Notes: generated by a model from the letters alone, not told the origin. DNA of 64,000 bases from Hymenopus coronatus (GCA_030762935.1 CM060896.1:14496027-14560026); one strand, 5' to 3'. Shown: positions 21,961 through 33,148, numbered from the stretch's first letter. Translations and numbers: made by a program.

Positions 21961-22400
21961 GATGGAACCGCGATAACGTGTGTGATTTGCATTCGTTAGC
22001 TCGTGGGTTTGATTCCTGACTCATTGATTTTATCAGGGTTTCCCCGGGTCGCCAGGTGAGACTCATTACATTACTGAATAATCCTGTCCATCACTTCCTT
22101 GTCATCTGTCTAAGGGCTTGAGGGGCAAAGCGACGAAGTTCGGCGAATTGCGGCTGGATGTGGGCTTGTGCACTCTAGAGGTTTATTCCTGGTGACGTCG
22201 GGACCCACCCTAGGGTACTTTTGGGCTAGAGCCGGTTCGGAGAACCCCAGAGGAATCGAGGCTCATAAGCTGGGCCGGGCTCCATTCAACCGTCGGGGAC
22301 TCCGTCAAGTTCGCGCCATTCGATATCCGGATCTGATCGCCCTGGGGTCATGTAAGTCGCGCGCCTGGGGACGGTAAACCTAATCTATTTAGTGAAGGAC
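21961..22400 (+). repeat. GC-rich SINE-like segment
   Basis: A B-box-like GGTTTGATTCC lies at 22006-22016, and the following TTTCCCCGGGTCGCCAGG recalls SINE bodies elsewhere in the window. It is much GC-richer than its neighbours. Internal ORFs show no known domain. Confidence 0.4.
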
Positions 22401-22412
22401 GCTATCGAGTAT

Positions 22413-23490
22413 TCGATAGTCGCCTATCGGTTATTTGATTGCTGCCCAAGTAATCGGTTTTCACTAGGTTTTAAAATGTTTTATTACTATATTCGACAAA
22501 CTATCGGCTATTTGATTGCTGCCCAAACAATCGGTTTTCACTAGGTTTTAAAATGTTTTATTATTATATTCGACAAACTATGGCTATTTGATTGCTGCCC
22601 AAGTAATCGGTTTTCACTAGGTTTTAAAATGTTTTATTACTATATTCGACAAACTATCGGCTATTTGATTGCTGCCCAAGTAATCGGTTTTCACTAGGTT
22701 TTAAAATGTTTTATTACTATATTCGACAAACTATCGGTTATTTGATTGCTGCCCAAGTAATCGGTTTTCACTAGGTTTTAAAATGTTTTATTACTATATT
22801 CGACAAACTATCGGTTATTTGATTGCTGCCCAAACAATCGGTTTTCACTAGTTTTTAAAATGTTTTATTACTATATTCGACAAACTATCGGTTATTTGAT
22901 TGCTGCCCAAGTAATCGGTTTTCACTAGTTTTTAAAATGTTTCATTACTATATTCGACAAACTATCGATTATTTGATTGCTGCCCAAGCGATCGGTTTTC
23001 ACTAGGTTTTAAAATGTTTTATTACTATATTCGACAAACTATCGGCTATTTGATTGCTGCCCAAACAATCGGTTTTCACTAGGTTTTAAAATGTTTTATT
23101 ACTATATTCGACAAACTATCGGTTATTTGATTGCTGCCCAAACAATCGGTTTTCACTAGTTTTTAAAATGTTTTATTACTATATTCGACAAACTATCGGT
23201 TATTTGATTGCTGCCCAAGTAATCGGTTTTCACTAGTTTTTAAAATGTTTCATTACTATATTCGACAAACTATCGATTATTTGATTGCTGCCCAAGCGAT
23301 CGGTTTTCACTAGTTTTTAAAATGTTTCATTACTATATTCGACAAACTATCGGCTATTTGATTGCTGCCCAAACAATCGGTTTTCACTAGGTTTTAAAAT
23401 GTTTTATTACTACTATATTCGACAAACTATCGGTTATTTGATTGCTGCCCAAGCAATCGGTTTTCACTAGGTTTAAAATCTTATGTTACT
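22413..23490. repeat. 77-bp minisatellite, 14 copies
   Basis: Period measured from successive GCCCAA positions: 22444, 22521, 22597, 22674, 22751, 22828, 22905, 22982, 23059, 23136, 23213, 23290, 23367 and 23447. Thirteen steps are 77, 76 or (last) 80 bases. Each unit has GCCCAAGTAATCGGTTTTCA, TTTTAAAATGTTTTATTACT and ATATTCGACAAACTATCGG. Unit variants (GTAATC, ACAATC, GCGATC; AGGTTT or AGTTTT) are ordered, see findings. No protein is encoded. Confidence 0.95.
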
Positions 23491-23776
23491 ATTACTTGCT
23501 TGGCAGAGACAGTCCCCAATCACTTTTGCATTCGTTTACAACAATGGACCAATACAGTTTTGACGCTAATTCCATTCCAGAGATTATAAAGCATCTATTG
23601 TTTTTTCTTTTCTTTATTTAACACTTTTGGCAACTATTCATAAACCTTGCAGTAAAGAGTGCTTTATGTTAACTACCAAACAAGAAGTATAAATATACTG
23701 CCGGAGAGGTGCCATTTTGTATCAGTCACCCAGTTGTGGGAGTTGGCAATTGCTAAACTTGTAAATAAATTTCTAA
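23491..23776 (+). promoter_or_regulatory. Unassigned interval with candidate core promoter
   Basis: TATAAATA at 23688-23695 is followed by TCAGTC at 23722-23727, an arthropod-type initiator, 36 bases from the TATA start to the initiator A. That is slightly longer than usual. GTAAATAAAT follows at 23760. No coding region is recognised downstream, only an R1 fragment. It could be part of an LTR or a decayed gene. Confidence 0.3.
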
Positions 23777-23905
23777 AAATGATTTTCTTATTTGGACTCA
23801 GGGGACCTTAAAACATAATTCCGGTGAAATTTCGGTGTCGAATTTTTAGGTGCAATGGATCACTTTCTCTATACACTATGTACATAGTACGTATAGAGAA
23901 AGTAA
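23777..23905 (+). repeat. R1 3' fragment, head of tandem
   Basis: TTTGGACTCAGGGGACCTTA through the hairpin ACTATGTACATAGTACGTAT and AGAGAAAGTAAAA. The next copy begins within 4 bases. Confidence 0.85.
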
Positions 23906-23908
23906 AAA

Positions 23909-24664
23909 TCTGATGCGTTCCATTCACTTGACTTTCTCCACTTTATGCTAATCGAAATAAGCATTAGCAGAAACGATTTTATCATGGTACCTTATAAGTA
24001 GAAGGGAAATAAGGGAATACACTAGGCTAAACCGACAGTCAAATGTTTTAAAATGTGGTTGCTATGGGATTGAAATCCGTTTCTTTGCGTGGCCAGGAGT
24101 TGACAAGTTCCCGTTTGAGAAAAGTTTAAGTATTTTAAAACTGAAAGCAATGTTAAGGAACACGGTCAACTTCACGTAAAAAAAAAAATGTATGTGACAT
24201 AAATTGTGTGTTTTAAGAAGTTCTTCATTTTTTGAATAGAAAGTTTTGCCTATCTCTTACGGTTTACTAGTTATGTAAAATCCAAAAAATGAATCCAGAA
24301 TAAAGAGGTCTTGAGAGACTATAAGAAATTTTAATAAAAACCGTTGTAACCATTTTTGAGAAAATCAAAAATGTTGAATGTTTTCCCCCTGTAAAAGGTA
24401 GTTGGGAGTGGAGGATGTTCTTGAAAATCTTCGTGTCTCATCCTTGGGAGATACTGAACTAAAATATCAAGTTTGGTAATTTACAGACTTTTCGTTTTTG
24501 AGCTATGCTGTCCAGACACACAAGACCCTTTCTCTTAAAATGCTCTTTTTGGACTCGGGGGACCTCAAATCATACATTTCCGGTGAAATATCGGTACCGA
24601 ATTTTTTGTTGCAATACAATACGTTCTCTATACACTATGTACATAGTGCGAGTAGACAAAGTAA
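23909..24664 (+). repeat. R1 repeat, full length, tandem
   Basis: Starts TCTGATGCGTTCCATTCACT and ends ACATAGTGCGAGTAGACAAA. Internal deletions remove part of the CATGTAAATATC region (around 24320). Its 3' end is followed after 3 bases by another 5' end. Confidence 0.88.
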
Positions 24665-24667
24665 TAA

Positions 24668-25015
24668 CCTGATGTGTTCCATTCACATGACTTTCTCTGC
24701 TTCACTGTAACAAATTATTGTTGATAAGCTTAGTCCTCTGTCTACTTCATGCTAATCGAAATAAACATTAGCAGAAAATATTTTTTACTAGTTCCTTGCA
24801 ATTAGAAGGGAAATAAACGAATGCACTAGGCTAAACAGACAGTCACATGTTTTAAAATGTGGTTGCTATGGGATTGAAATCCGTTTCTTTGTGTGGCCAG
24901 CAGTTGACAAGTTCCCGTTTGAGAAAAGTATTTTAAAACTGAAACCAATTATAAGGAATATCCCGAAAACGGTCAACTCCACGTAAAAGAAAAAATAAGA
25001 CATAAATTGTGTGTT
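24668..25015 (+). repeat. R1 5' part, tandem
   Basis: CCTGATGTGTTCCATTCACA to CATAAATTGTGTGTTTTTTT, then truncated. It shares the GTGGTTGCTATGGGATTGAA variant with the copy just upstream, so the two are close relatives. Confidence 0.85.
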
Positions 25016-25366
25016 TTTTTCATATTTATAATTTATTTTTTGTGTTGTTTCTTAACTTTTTAGTGTAAGATATTGCTTAATTCACCAGTAAACCTGGGTG
25101 GCAACCAGGGAGGGGCGAGGGCAGAAACTAGAGTTGGTATCTGAAAACCAAATTTGAATTTATGTTCTTTTCTTAGTCTCTGCCACATACTTGTAGTAGG
25201 TAAGACGAAGATCTCATTTCGTCCATTGTGCTATATTGAAATTCACCGCCAATACATGTTTTCAGACTCCTTGAATTCATAAAAATCATTTTTAAGAAAG
25301 TTCGTTTGTGAGAAAGAGGGATGGAGAGTAACAGATAGACAGATAAATAAATAGATAGATAGCTAC

Positions 25367-25370
<4 letters not shown>

Positions 25371-25411
<41 letters not shown>
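25371..25411. repeat. (AG)n microsatellite
   Basis: About 20 AG units, located where R1 normally has its GT/AC tract. Confidence 0.95.
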
Positions 25412-25415
<4 letters not shown>

Positions 25416-25689
25416 CATAGTGTAACTCAAAAGTGAAAAATAAGTTAAACACTAAATATGCTATTCAAATTCAGGATCTTCAAGGTTACAACACGAAGAC
25501 TTTAACCCCTCACCCTCCCGCCAATATACAGCACAAATACTTTTAAATTTAAAAAAATCCTTTTCCCTCCCCCCCTCTCTCTCTCTCTCTCTCAAAAATA
25601 GCTCTAAAGAATTTTATTAGAATACAATTGATTAAAATACTATTGTATTATCTAAGATATCTTCAATTTTCTGCAAATAACCGATGAAG

Positions 25690-25742
<53 letters not shown>
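25690..25742. repeat. (CA)n microsatellite
   Basis: About 26 CA units inside the diverged R1 copy, before ATGTAGATCTCG. Confidence 0.95.
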
Positions 25743-25746
<4 letters not shown>

Positions 25747-25860
25747 ATGTAGATCTCGTTAAAACACACAATTTAATTCAAGTACAATTTTGTAGCCGTA
25801 ACTATTTCCGAGATATTCTATGTTGGTTTAAAATGTTATACACTTTTATTTTTAATTTCC

Positions 25861-26050
25861 CTACCACGTGCATGTTAGGCAGAGAATTTACTATCGAGAT
25901 TTCACCGGAAGTACAAGTTTTGAAACCCTGGAACAAAAACAAGCATTTTAATAAAAAGGTCCATGTGTATCTGTATGTGTCTATGAACAGCACGACTAAA
26001 AACGTTAAGTAGTAAATAACACATTTGATATTTAAACTCAAGCTACCCAT
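25861..26050 (-). repeat. R1 3'-proximal fragment
   Basis: Contains ATCGAGATTTCACCGGAAGT, AAAAGGTCCATGTGTATCTG and AACAGCACGACTAAAAACG. It is followed by an oppositely oriented 5' end. Confidence 0.65.
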
Positions 26051-26065
26051 TAAAAGGGAAAATAT

Positions 26066-26856
26066 CTGATGTGTTCCATTCACACAACTTTCTCTACATA
26101 TCTGTAACAAATTAATGTTAAAAAACTTATTCTTCTATCTACTTCGTGCTAATAGAGAGAAAATAAGCAGAAACGGTATTATTACTTGTTTCCTTTTAAG
26201 TAGAAGCGAAATAAGGGAATTCAACAGGTTAAAGCGATAGTCAAAAGCTGGTTGCTATGTGACTAAAGTTCCTTTGTTTGTATGGACAGAAGTTAACAAA
26301 TTCCTATATGAGAAAAGTATTAGTTTTTCAAAGCTGAAACCAAAAACAAGGAATATCTAAAAAACGATAAACTACACGAAAAAAATGTATATTACATAAA
26401 TTGTGTGTTTTAACGTGTTCTACAGTTTTTATGTGGTAAGTTTTTTTTTTTTTTCCATCTCTTACAGTTTAGCAGTTATGCAAAATTCCGTAAAATTGAT
26501 CCAGAATAAATTAGTCTTCAGAGGCTATTCGCAGAAAATACAAGATATACATCTTTATTTGTCAGTTAATATCTTTAATATACGCCATTTTAATCAAAAT
26601 CGTTAGAGCCATTTTTAAGAAAATCAAAATTTTCGAAAAATATTCCATGTAAAGGGTAATTGGGGGTGGGGGGATTTTCTTGAAAATCTTCAGGTCGCAT
26701 ACTTGGAAGATACCAAACTTAAACACCAAGTTTGGTATACAACGGCCTTTTCGTTTTTGAGCTATGCTGTCCACAGACACACACTCAGACACACACACGC
26801 ACACACGGACCTTTTTCTGAAAATATCTTTTTATGGATTCAAGGGGACCCCAAATA
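26066..26856 (+). repeat. R1 repeat, left part, split by a mariner-like element
   Basis: Starts ATCTGATGTGTTCCATTCAC and runs to GGATTCAAGGGGACCCCAAA. The remaining 3' end continues at 27818 (TGTTTCCGGTGAAATCTCGG to ACGTGTAGAGAAAGTAAAC, about 27905). Joining the flanks around a single TA restores a normal R1 order. Confidence 0.92.
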
Positions 26857-27817
26857 TACAGGATGTATATAAATGAATATCGGGGTTTTAACTCTTTATA
26901 ACATTTATTACATTCAACTTACAGTTATGAATGATATGTCAAATGAAAAAGCAACTCAAACAGTTTTACCAAGAAGCTTATAAATGTTCAATGTGACTAC
27001 CCTTTGTCACACGGCACACATCAAGTCTATAGCCGAGTTCTTCCCAAACGTTGATAAGTGTGTATTCAGTAATTGTAGCAACAGCTGCTTCAATCCGGTT
27101 TCTTAATTCAGGGAGGTCAGCTGGTAGCAGAGGCACGTACACACGATCCTTCATGAAGCCCCAAAGGTAAAAATCGCATGGCGTTAGGTCAGGAGAACGT
27201 GGAGGCCATGAATAGCAAGCCCTGTCATTGGGGCCCTTGCGGCCTATCCAGCGCTCGGGTACAGTGACATTCAACCAATCGCGTACTTCGTTATGCCAGT
27301 GAGGTGGCGCACCATCCTGCTGGAAAATGAAGTTCTCTGGCTCATTTTCTTCCAACTGAGGGAAGAGCCATTGCTCTAGTGTATCAAGGTAAGAAGTGCC
27401 AGTTACAGTAGGTTCACCAAAAACGAAAGGCCCATAAACTTTTCGCCAGGATACGGCACAAAAAACATTCACTTTAGGGGAATCTCGTTGCACTTGTACC
27501 ATCTCGTGAGGATTTTCTGAGCCCCAGATGTGCACATTATGAGTGTTAACAAGTCCACTAAGGTGAAAGGTCGATTCATCACTAAAGACAACACGATCCA
27601 TAAAATCGTTATGATTTCTGTTACTAGTCGCCATCTGTGCTACTACCGCTGTCTAGCGGATTGCGGCAGAAACATTGCACGCACATGCGCACTTGTGCCA
27701 ACAAGCAAAACTGTTTGAGTTGCTTTTTCATTTGACATATCCTTTATAACTGTAAGTTGAATGTAATAAATATTATAAAGAGTTAAAACCCCCATATTTA
27801 TTTATATACACCCTGTA
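26857..27817. mobile_element. Mariner-like transposon, 961 bp, TA duplication
   Basis: Ends read TACAGGATGTATATAAATGA on the left and, in inverted form, TACAGGGTGTATATAAATAA on the right. The similarity extends for about 105 bases, to CAAATGAAAAAGCAACTCAA. A TA dinucleotide stands at both edges. Long terminal repeats and TA insertion fit the Tc1/mariner group. The transposase ORF inside lacks its N-terminal DNA-binding half, so the element is a deletion derivative. Confidence 0.92.
26978..27634 (-). pseudogene. Mariner-like transposase catalytic domain, N-truncated
   Basis: A 218-residue open frame. The catalytic acids appear as RVVFSDESTFH (Asp19), FIFQQDGAPPHWH (Asp107) and WPPRSPDLTPCDFYLWG (Asp154). 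I count 46 residues between the second and third Asp, more than the 34 of classical mariner; wider spacing is seen in divergent arthropod branches. The C-terminus RLDVCRVTKGSHIEHL looks complete. The paired helix-turn-helix region expected before the first Asp is missing. Upstream frames (from about 27745 on this strand) read MSNEKATQTVLLVGTSA and then stop. The enzyme core could fold but should not bind its ends. Confidence 0.88.
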
Positions 27818-27905
27818 TGTTTCCGGTGAAATCTCGGAATCGAATTTTGGTGGAATGCAATACCTTGTCTATACACTATGTACATAGTACGTGTAGAGAA
27901 AGTAA
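27818..27905 (+). repeat. R1 repeat, right part after the insert
   Basis: TGTTTCCGGTGAAATCTCGG, then the hairpin CACTATGTACATAGTACGTG and TAGAGAAAGTAAAC. It belongs to the copy starting at 26066. Confidence 0.9.
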
Positions 27906-28080
27906 ACATTGAAAACAATTATATAGAGTATAGCAGTTTTTATTAAAATTCCGTATATTAAAATTACTTATATAAATATAAAATTAATAAGTTGATTTTT
28001 TTGGGAATGGGCCCTGAGTCCTCTTGTTACACTAATTATGTAGATCTCGTTAAAGCACACAAATTCCATTTGGTTTGTCA
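27906..28080 (-). repeat. R1 internal fragment
   Basis: Diverged match to the region from ATTAAAATACCGTATATTAA to TGTAGATCTCGTTAAAGCAC. Both ends are missing. Confidence 0.55.
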
Positions 28081-28084
28081 TTTT

Positions 28085-28300
28085 AAATTAACTTGAGATC
28101 ACCTTGTGGTTTAGTAGGAAACATGCGAGTCAGTTGAGAAACTTAATGCCGTGCGGGTATGTTGCCATGGTAGCTCAGTGGTAGAGCAACCGACTAGAGA
28201 ACCGTTGTTCAAATCCCGCCTATGGCATTGTACTTTTCAGTCTGACTCAACCTATCCAAGTTTGTTATTGGCTTGGATTTTCAAATATTAAACACTTCTC
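28085..28300 (+). repeat. tRNA-like repeat (same family as 45-kb palindrome)
   Basis: A 64-base tRNA-like core at 28164-28227 starts GCCATGGTAGCTCAGTGGTA and ends CCGCCTATGGCA; the 7-bp acceptor arms pair. The anticodon arm is shortened, so it is not a working tRNA. About 75 bases upstream and about 30 downstream (TTTTCAGTCTGACTCAACCT) are shared with 45240-45430, so the repeat is larger than the tRNA part. Confidence 0.75.
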
Positions 28301-28334
28301 ATGTGTTAAGTAACAATTGTTTTTTATCTTTTTT

Positions 28335-28978
28335 AGTAAATAGTAGATAGAGAAGGTATTGTATTCCATCCAATAAATCGATACCGCTATTTCACAGGAA
28401 ATATATGTTTTGAGGACCGCTGAATAATACCTCTTTGGAAACAAGTCTATGTAATGGCGGTGGCAGCGGCGAGGACAAAATTACTCACGAAATGTCATAC
28501 TTGGTATTGTAAGTTCGGTATCTTCCAAGAATTCGACACGAAGATTTTCAATAAAAAATCTCATACCAAACTTTACATGGAAAATTTTTAATTTCTTTCT
28601 TTTTTTCCTTTTCTCTAAAAAAGAAGTCCATAACTATTTTGATTAAAATACCGCATGATGAAAATATTTACTTACTACACAAAAAAAGAACATCTCGTTA
28701 AAACACACAATTTATGTCATATATATGAAGATAGTTTCATAGCTAACCAATTCCGAGACATTCCTGATTATTTGTTTCAATTTTAACATACTTTAAAATC
28801 AAACGTAAATCCTCACTCATTTCATATCCAATTTGTTTTAGTCCTGACCATGAAAAGAAAACCGGATTTCAATGTCAATCACATAGTGACCAGGTTTCAT
28901 AGATCTGGTTGTCGCTTTAGCCTATAGTTAGGTTGCAAACAGATAAAAGAAAGTCATGTGAACGGAACACATCAAATT
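28335..28978 (-). repeat. R1 repeat, shortened
   Basis: GTAGATAGAGAAGGTATTGT to GTCATGTGAACGGAACACAT. The usual GT tract is replaced by GGCGGTGGCAGCGGCGAGGA (about 28457-28476). It is directly followed by a second minus copy. Confidence 0.8.
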
Positions 28979-29121
28979 TTTTTACTTTCTCCATACGTAC
29001 TATGTACATAGTGTATAGAGAAAGTATTGCACTCCACCAAACAAGTCGATACCGAGATTTCACCGGAAATATATGTTTTAGGGCCTCCAATATCCAAAAA
29101 AAAGCATTTTCACAAAAAGGC

Positions 29122-29179
<58 letters not shown>

Positions 29180-29891
29180 GTGTGTATGTGAACACGATAA
29201 CTCAAAAACGAAAAGTCGGTAAAATACCAAACTTGGTATTTAAGTTTAGTATCTTCCAGGGATGCGACACGAAGATTTTGAAAAAAATCCCCCCACCCCC
29301 AACTACCCTTTACTAGGAACTTTTTTCGAAATTTTTTATTTCCTCAAAAATGGCTCTAACGATTTTGATTAAAATTTCGGATATTAAACACATTTACCTG
29401 GCAAATGAAATGTATATCTTGAATTTTCTGGGAATAGCCTCTGAAAAGTAGTTTATTGTGGATGAATTTTACTAAATTTTGAATGACTGCTAAACCGTAA
29501 AAGATGGACAAAAGCTTATTACACAAAAAATGTAGAGCACTTTAAAACACACAATTTATGTTATATACATTTTTTTCGTGGAGTTCGTCGTTTTTGTGAC
29601 ATTCCTTATTTTTGGTTTCTGTGATAAAACGTATACTTTTGTCATGCAGGAACTTTCAACTCCTATCCATATAAACAAAGGAACTTCATTGACATAGCAA
29701 CCAGCTTTTGACTATAACTTTAACCTACGGTTGTCCCTTATTTCGCTTCTCCTTACAAGGAAGCGAGCAATAAGACTATTTCTGCTATTTTTTTCTGATT
29801 AGCATAAAGTAAATAGAAGTATAAGCGTTTTAAGAATTATTTGTTGCAGGGATATGGAGAAAGTCATGTGAATGGTACACATCAGATTTTT
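28979..29891 (-). repeat. R1 repeat, full length, tandem, subfamily A
   Basis: ACTTTCTCCATACGTACTAT to GTCATGTGAATGGTACACAT. It has the longest GT tract of any complete copy (29124-29177, about 27 units). Both ends touch neighbouring minus copies. Confidence 0.93.
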
Positions 29892-30836
29892 ACTTTCTGT
29901 ACACGCACTATGTACATTGTTCCGTTAAGGGGCTAAATCACCTATTGTTTTAACTAGATAAATTACTTTTTATTTGTAGAGAAATTTACATACACACATA
30001 TGCCTTAGCACAACAATGATTTTTGTTTTTTCTTTTAACAAGTTAGCCAATTTAAACATTTCTGTCCTTATCACAACAACATAGTGCATAGAGAACAAAT
30101 TGTATTGCACCCAAAAATTCGATACCGAGATTCACCAGAAACACATGTTTTGAGACCCCCGAATTGGGTGGGCAGTATATCTTAAAAACGAAAAGACCGT
30201 TAAATACCAAACTTGGTATTTAAGTATGCTATCTTCCTAGGAAGATTTTCAAGATAGTCTCCCCACCCCGCACTACCCTTTACATGGAAACATTTCCGAA
30301 AGTTTTGATTGAGAAAAATCTCTTATATTAAAGATATTTACATGACAGATAAAATGTATTACTTCAATTTTCTGGGAATAGCCTCTGAAGACATGTTTGT
30401 TCTGGATGAATTTTGCGAAATTTTGCTTAACTGGTAAACCGTAAGAGATAGACAAAAACTTATCACACAAAAAAATGTGGAGATCGTTAAAACATACAAT
30501 TTATGTTACATATATTATTTCCGTGGACTAGACCGTTATTTAGATATTGTTTGTTATTAACTTCAGCTTTAAAAAACATACTTTTCTCATATGGAATTTG
30601 TCAACTGCTGTCCATACAAACAAAGGAACATCAGTCACATAGCAACCAGCTTTTGGCTTTCACTTTAACCTATGGTACTCCCTTATTTCGCTTCTGCTTA
30701 CAAGGAAGCAAGTAATAAGACTATTTCTGCTAATTTTTCTCGAGTAGCATGAACTAAATAGAAGCATAAGCTTTTTAACAATAATTTGTTGCAGAGATAT
30801 AGAGAAAGTCATGTGAATAGAACATATCAGATTTTT
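29892..30836 (-). repeat. R1 repeat, tandem, with ~160-base insert near 3' end
   Basis: Starts ACTTTCTGTACACGCACTAT, is interrupted at about 29918-30080 by foreign sequence, and resumes ATAGTGCATAGAGAACAAAT. The GT tract and surroundings are deleted (CCCCCGAATTGGGTGGGCAG). The 5' end is GTCATGTGAATAGAACATAT. Confidence 0.85.
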
Positions 30837-31095
30837 GTTCAAATCTTATTGTTATTAACTGACCATATTTTGTTATATTGTTTAAAATCCTCGACGGTTT
30901 ATCCTCATTGTTACCAATTCTACTGTAATGGTGACTGTTATTATTTATAGCTCATACGTTTAAGAACCTAACTTGTTACTTTTTATTGTTAATAATCCTG
31001 ATATAATTATTATTGAATTATTCTGTAAAAACCCACTTTGTAAATGAAAAGTCGCTAAAAGACCTTGTTATTAGGCGACTATAAATAAAAAAAAT
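30837..31095. other. Unassigned interval
   Basis: AT-rich, with nothing recognised. It separates minus-strand R1 copies from a plus-strand one. Confidence 0.35.
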
Positions 31096-31409
31096 CTGAT
31101 GTGTTCCATTCACATGATTTTCTCTACATCTCTGCAATAAATTATTTTTAAAATGTTTATGCTTCTATTTACTTCATGCTAATCATGAAAAAAAAATAGC
31201 AGAAATAGTCTTATTATTTGCTTCCTTGTAAGTAGAAGCGAAATAAGGGAGTACCATAGGTTAAAATGATAGTTAAAAGCTGGTTGCTGTGTGACTGAAG
31301 TTCCTTTGTTTGTACAGACAGGAGCTGACAAATTCTTGTATGAGAAAAGTATAAGTTTTTCAAAGCTGAAAGCAATAACAAGGGATATATCAAAAACGAT
31401 CAACTGTAC

Positions 31410-31449
<40 letters not shown>

Positions 31450-31981
31450 CATAAATTGTGTGTTTTATCGTGATCTATATTTATTGTGTAGTAAGTTTAT
31501 GTATATCTCTTACGGTTTACCAGTTATACAAAATTCAGTAAAAAAACATTCAGAATAACGAGGTCTTTAGAGGCTATTCCCAGAAAATTCAAGATATACA
31601 TTTCATTTTTCATGTAAGTATGTTAAATATAAGAGATTTTACTGAAAATCGTTAGAGCAATTTTTGACAAAATCAAAATTTTCGATTTTTTTTCTATCTA
31701 AAGGGTAGTTTGGGGTGGGGAGATTTTCTTGAAAATCTTCGTGTCGCATCCCTGTAAGATAACAAAGTTAAATACCAAGTTTCGTATTTAACGGTCTTTT
31801 GGTTTTTGAGCTATGATGTCCAGAAGTACACGCCCACACGGACCTTTTTTCAAAAAATGTTTTTTTTATTCAGGGGGACTCAAAACGTGTATTTGCAGTA
31901 AAATCTCGGTATCGAAATCTTGGGTGGAATGCAACATCTTTCTGTATACACTATATACATAGTGCGTGTAGAGAAAGTAAA
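31096..31981 (+). repeat. R1 repeat, full length
   Basis: ATCTGATGTGTTCCATTCAC to ATAGTGCGTGTAGAGAAAGT. A (TA)n tract lies at 31412-31447, in place of the usual GTATATAACATAAATTG spacer. Confidence 0.9.
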
Positions 31982-32261
31982 GATTGCAAATGTCTAATGA
32001 AAGTTTAATTGGATGAAGAGGAATAATGCGGCGTGCAGAAGATACCGTATTGTTGTGACTTGTGCTGTGAGGAGAGAGAAGACCTTGTGTTGCTGTAATG
32101 GAACCAGAAGCGGCAATATAATCCTTTCCCGCCTCAGCAGTTCTAATGAAGTGGCTTGGGAAAAAGCTGCCATTAGTCCAATTACAATGTAGCACTAACT
32201 CAGCACTTGTCGCTCGCTTCCCTTCCTCAGCATTCAAACTAACTCACATTAATACTCTACC
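31982..32261. other. Unassigned interval
   Basis: GC-richer than R1. A minus-strand frame spans 31985-32237 (with HCNWTNGSFFPSHFIRTA), but I do not recognise it. Confidence 0.3.
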
Positions 32262-33148
32262 TTCTCCAGCCCCGCATCTACAATGTACATACGGATAGAG
32301 AAGTATTGTATTCCACTAAAAAATTCGGTGTCCAGATTTCACCGCAAATACATGTTTTAGGACCCCCTGAGTCCAAAAAAATCATTTTCAGAAACAGGTC
32401 CGTATGTGTGTGTGTGTGTGTGTGTGTGTCTGTCTGTGGACAGCATAGCTCAAAAACAAAAAGACGGTTAAATACCAAACTTGGTATTTAAGTTTGGTCT
32501 CTTCCGAAGATGTGTCACGAGGATTTTCAAGAAAATCCCCCCACCTCTAACCACCTTTTACATGGAAAAATTTTGGAAAATTTTGTTTTTCTTAAAAATG
32601 GCTCTAACGATTTTGGTTAAAATCTGACATATTAAAGCCATTTCTAGCACAAATAAAATGTATATATTAGATTTTCTGGGAATAATTTCTTTAAGACCTG
32701 TTTATTCTGGGATGAATTTTGCTTAATTTGGCTTAACTACTAAACCGTAAGAGATAGATAAAAACTTACAATACAAAAAATGTAGATCTTGTTAAAATAC
32801 ACAACATATACACTTTCTTCGTGGAACTTGCCGTTTTCGAGGTATTCCTTGTTATTAGGTTCAATTGTGAAGTACTTATAGCTCTCTCATAAGGGAGTGT
32901 CCGTTTTTCTTTTGTTCTACTCCTGGCGAAGCAAAGAAGCGATATGCAATGACAATCGCATGACGACAGCTTTTAACACACATTAGCTTAGTGCATTCCT
33001 TTAGTTCCATTCTACTTATAAGGAATTAAGTAATAAAAGTCTACTAATGTTTATCTTGATTAGCATGGTGTTGAAAGAACAAATATCTTCCGTAAGAAGT
33101 TTGTTTGTAGGGTAGCTAGAGAAAGTCATGTGAGTGTAACACATAAGA
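32262..33148 (-). repeat. R1 repeat, full length, subfamily B
   Basis: CTTCTCCAGCCCCGCATCTA to GTGAGTGTAACACATAAGAT. The GT tract is at 32405-32429. The CTACTCCTGGCGAAGCAAAG and CGCATGACGACAGC markers define subfamily B. Confidence 0.9.

Larger units (their letters stand above)
25225..25860 (-). repeat. R1, highly diverged, with expanded microsatellites
   Basis: Recognisable by TTGAAATTCACCGCCAATAC, ATGTAGATCTCGTTAAAACA and ACTATTTCCGAGATATTCTA. It contains (AG)n at 25371-25411, (CT)n at 25575-25593 and (CA)n at 25690-25742. The 5' end is missing. Confidence 0.6.

Noticed and set aside
22413..23490. CRISPR-like array
   Set aside because: The whole 77-base unit is conserved with no variable spacers, and the window is eukaryotic.
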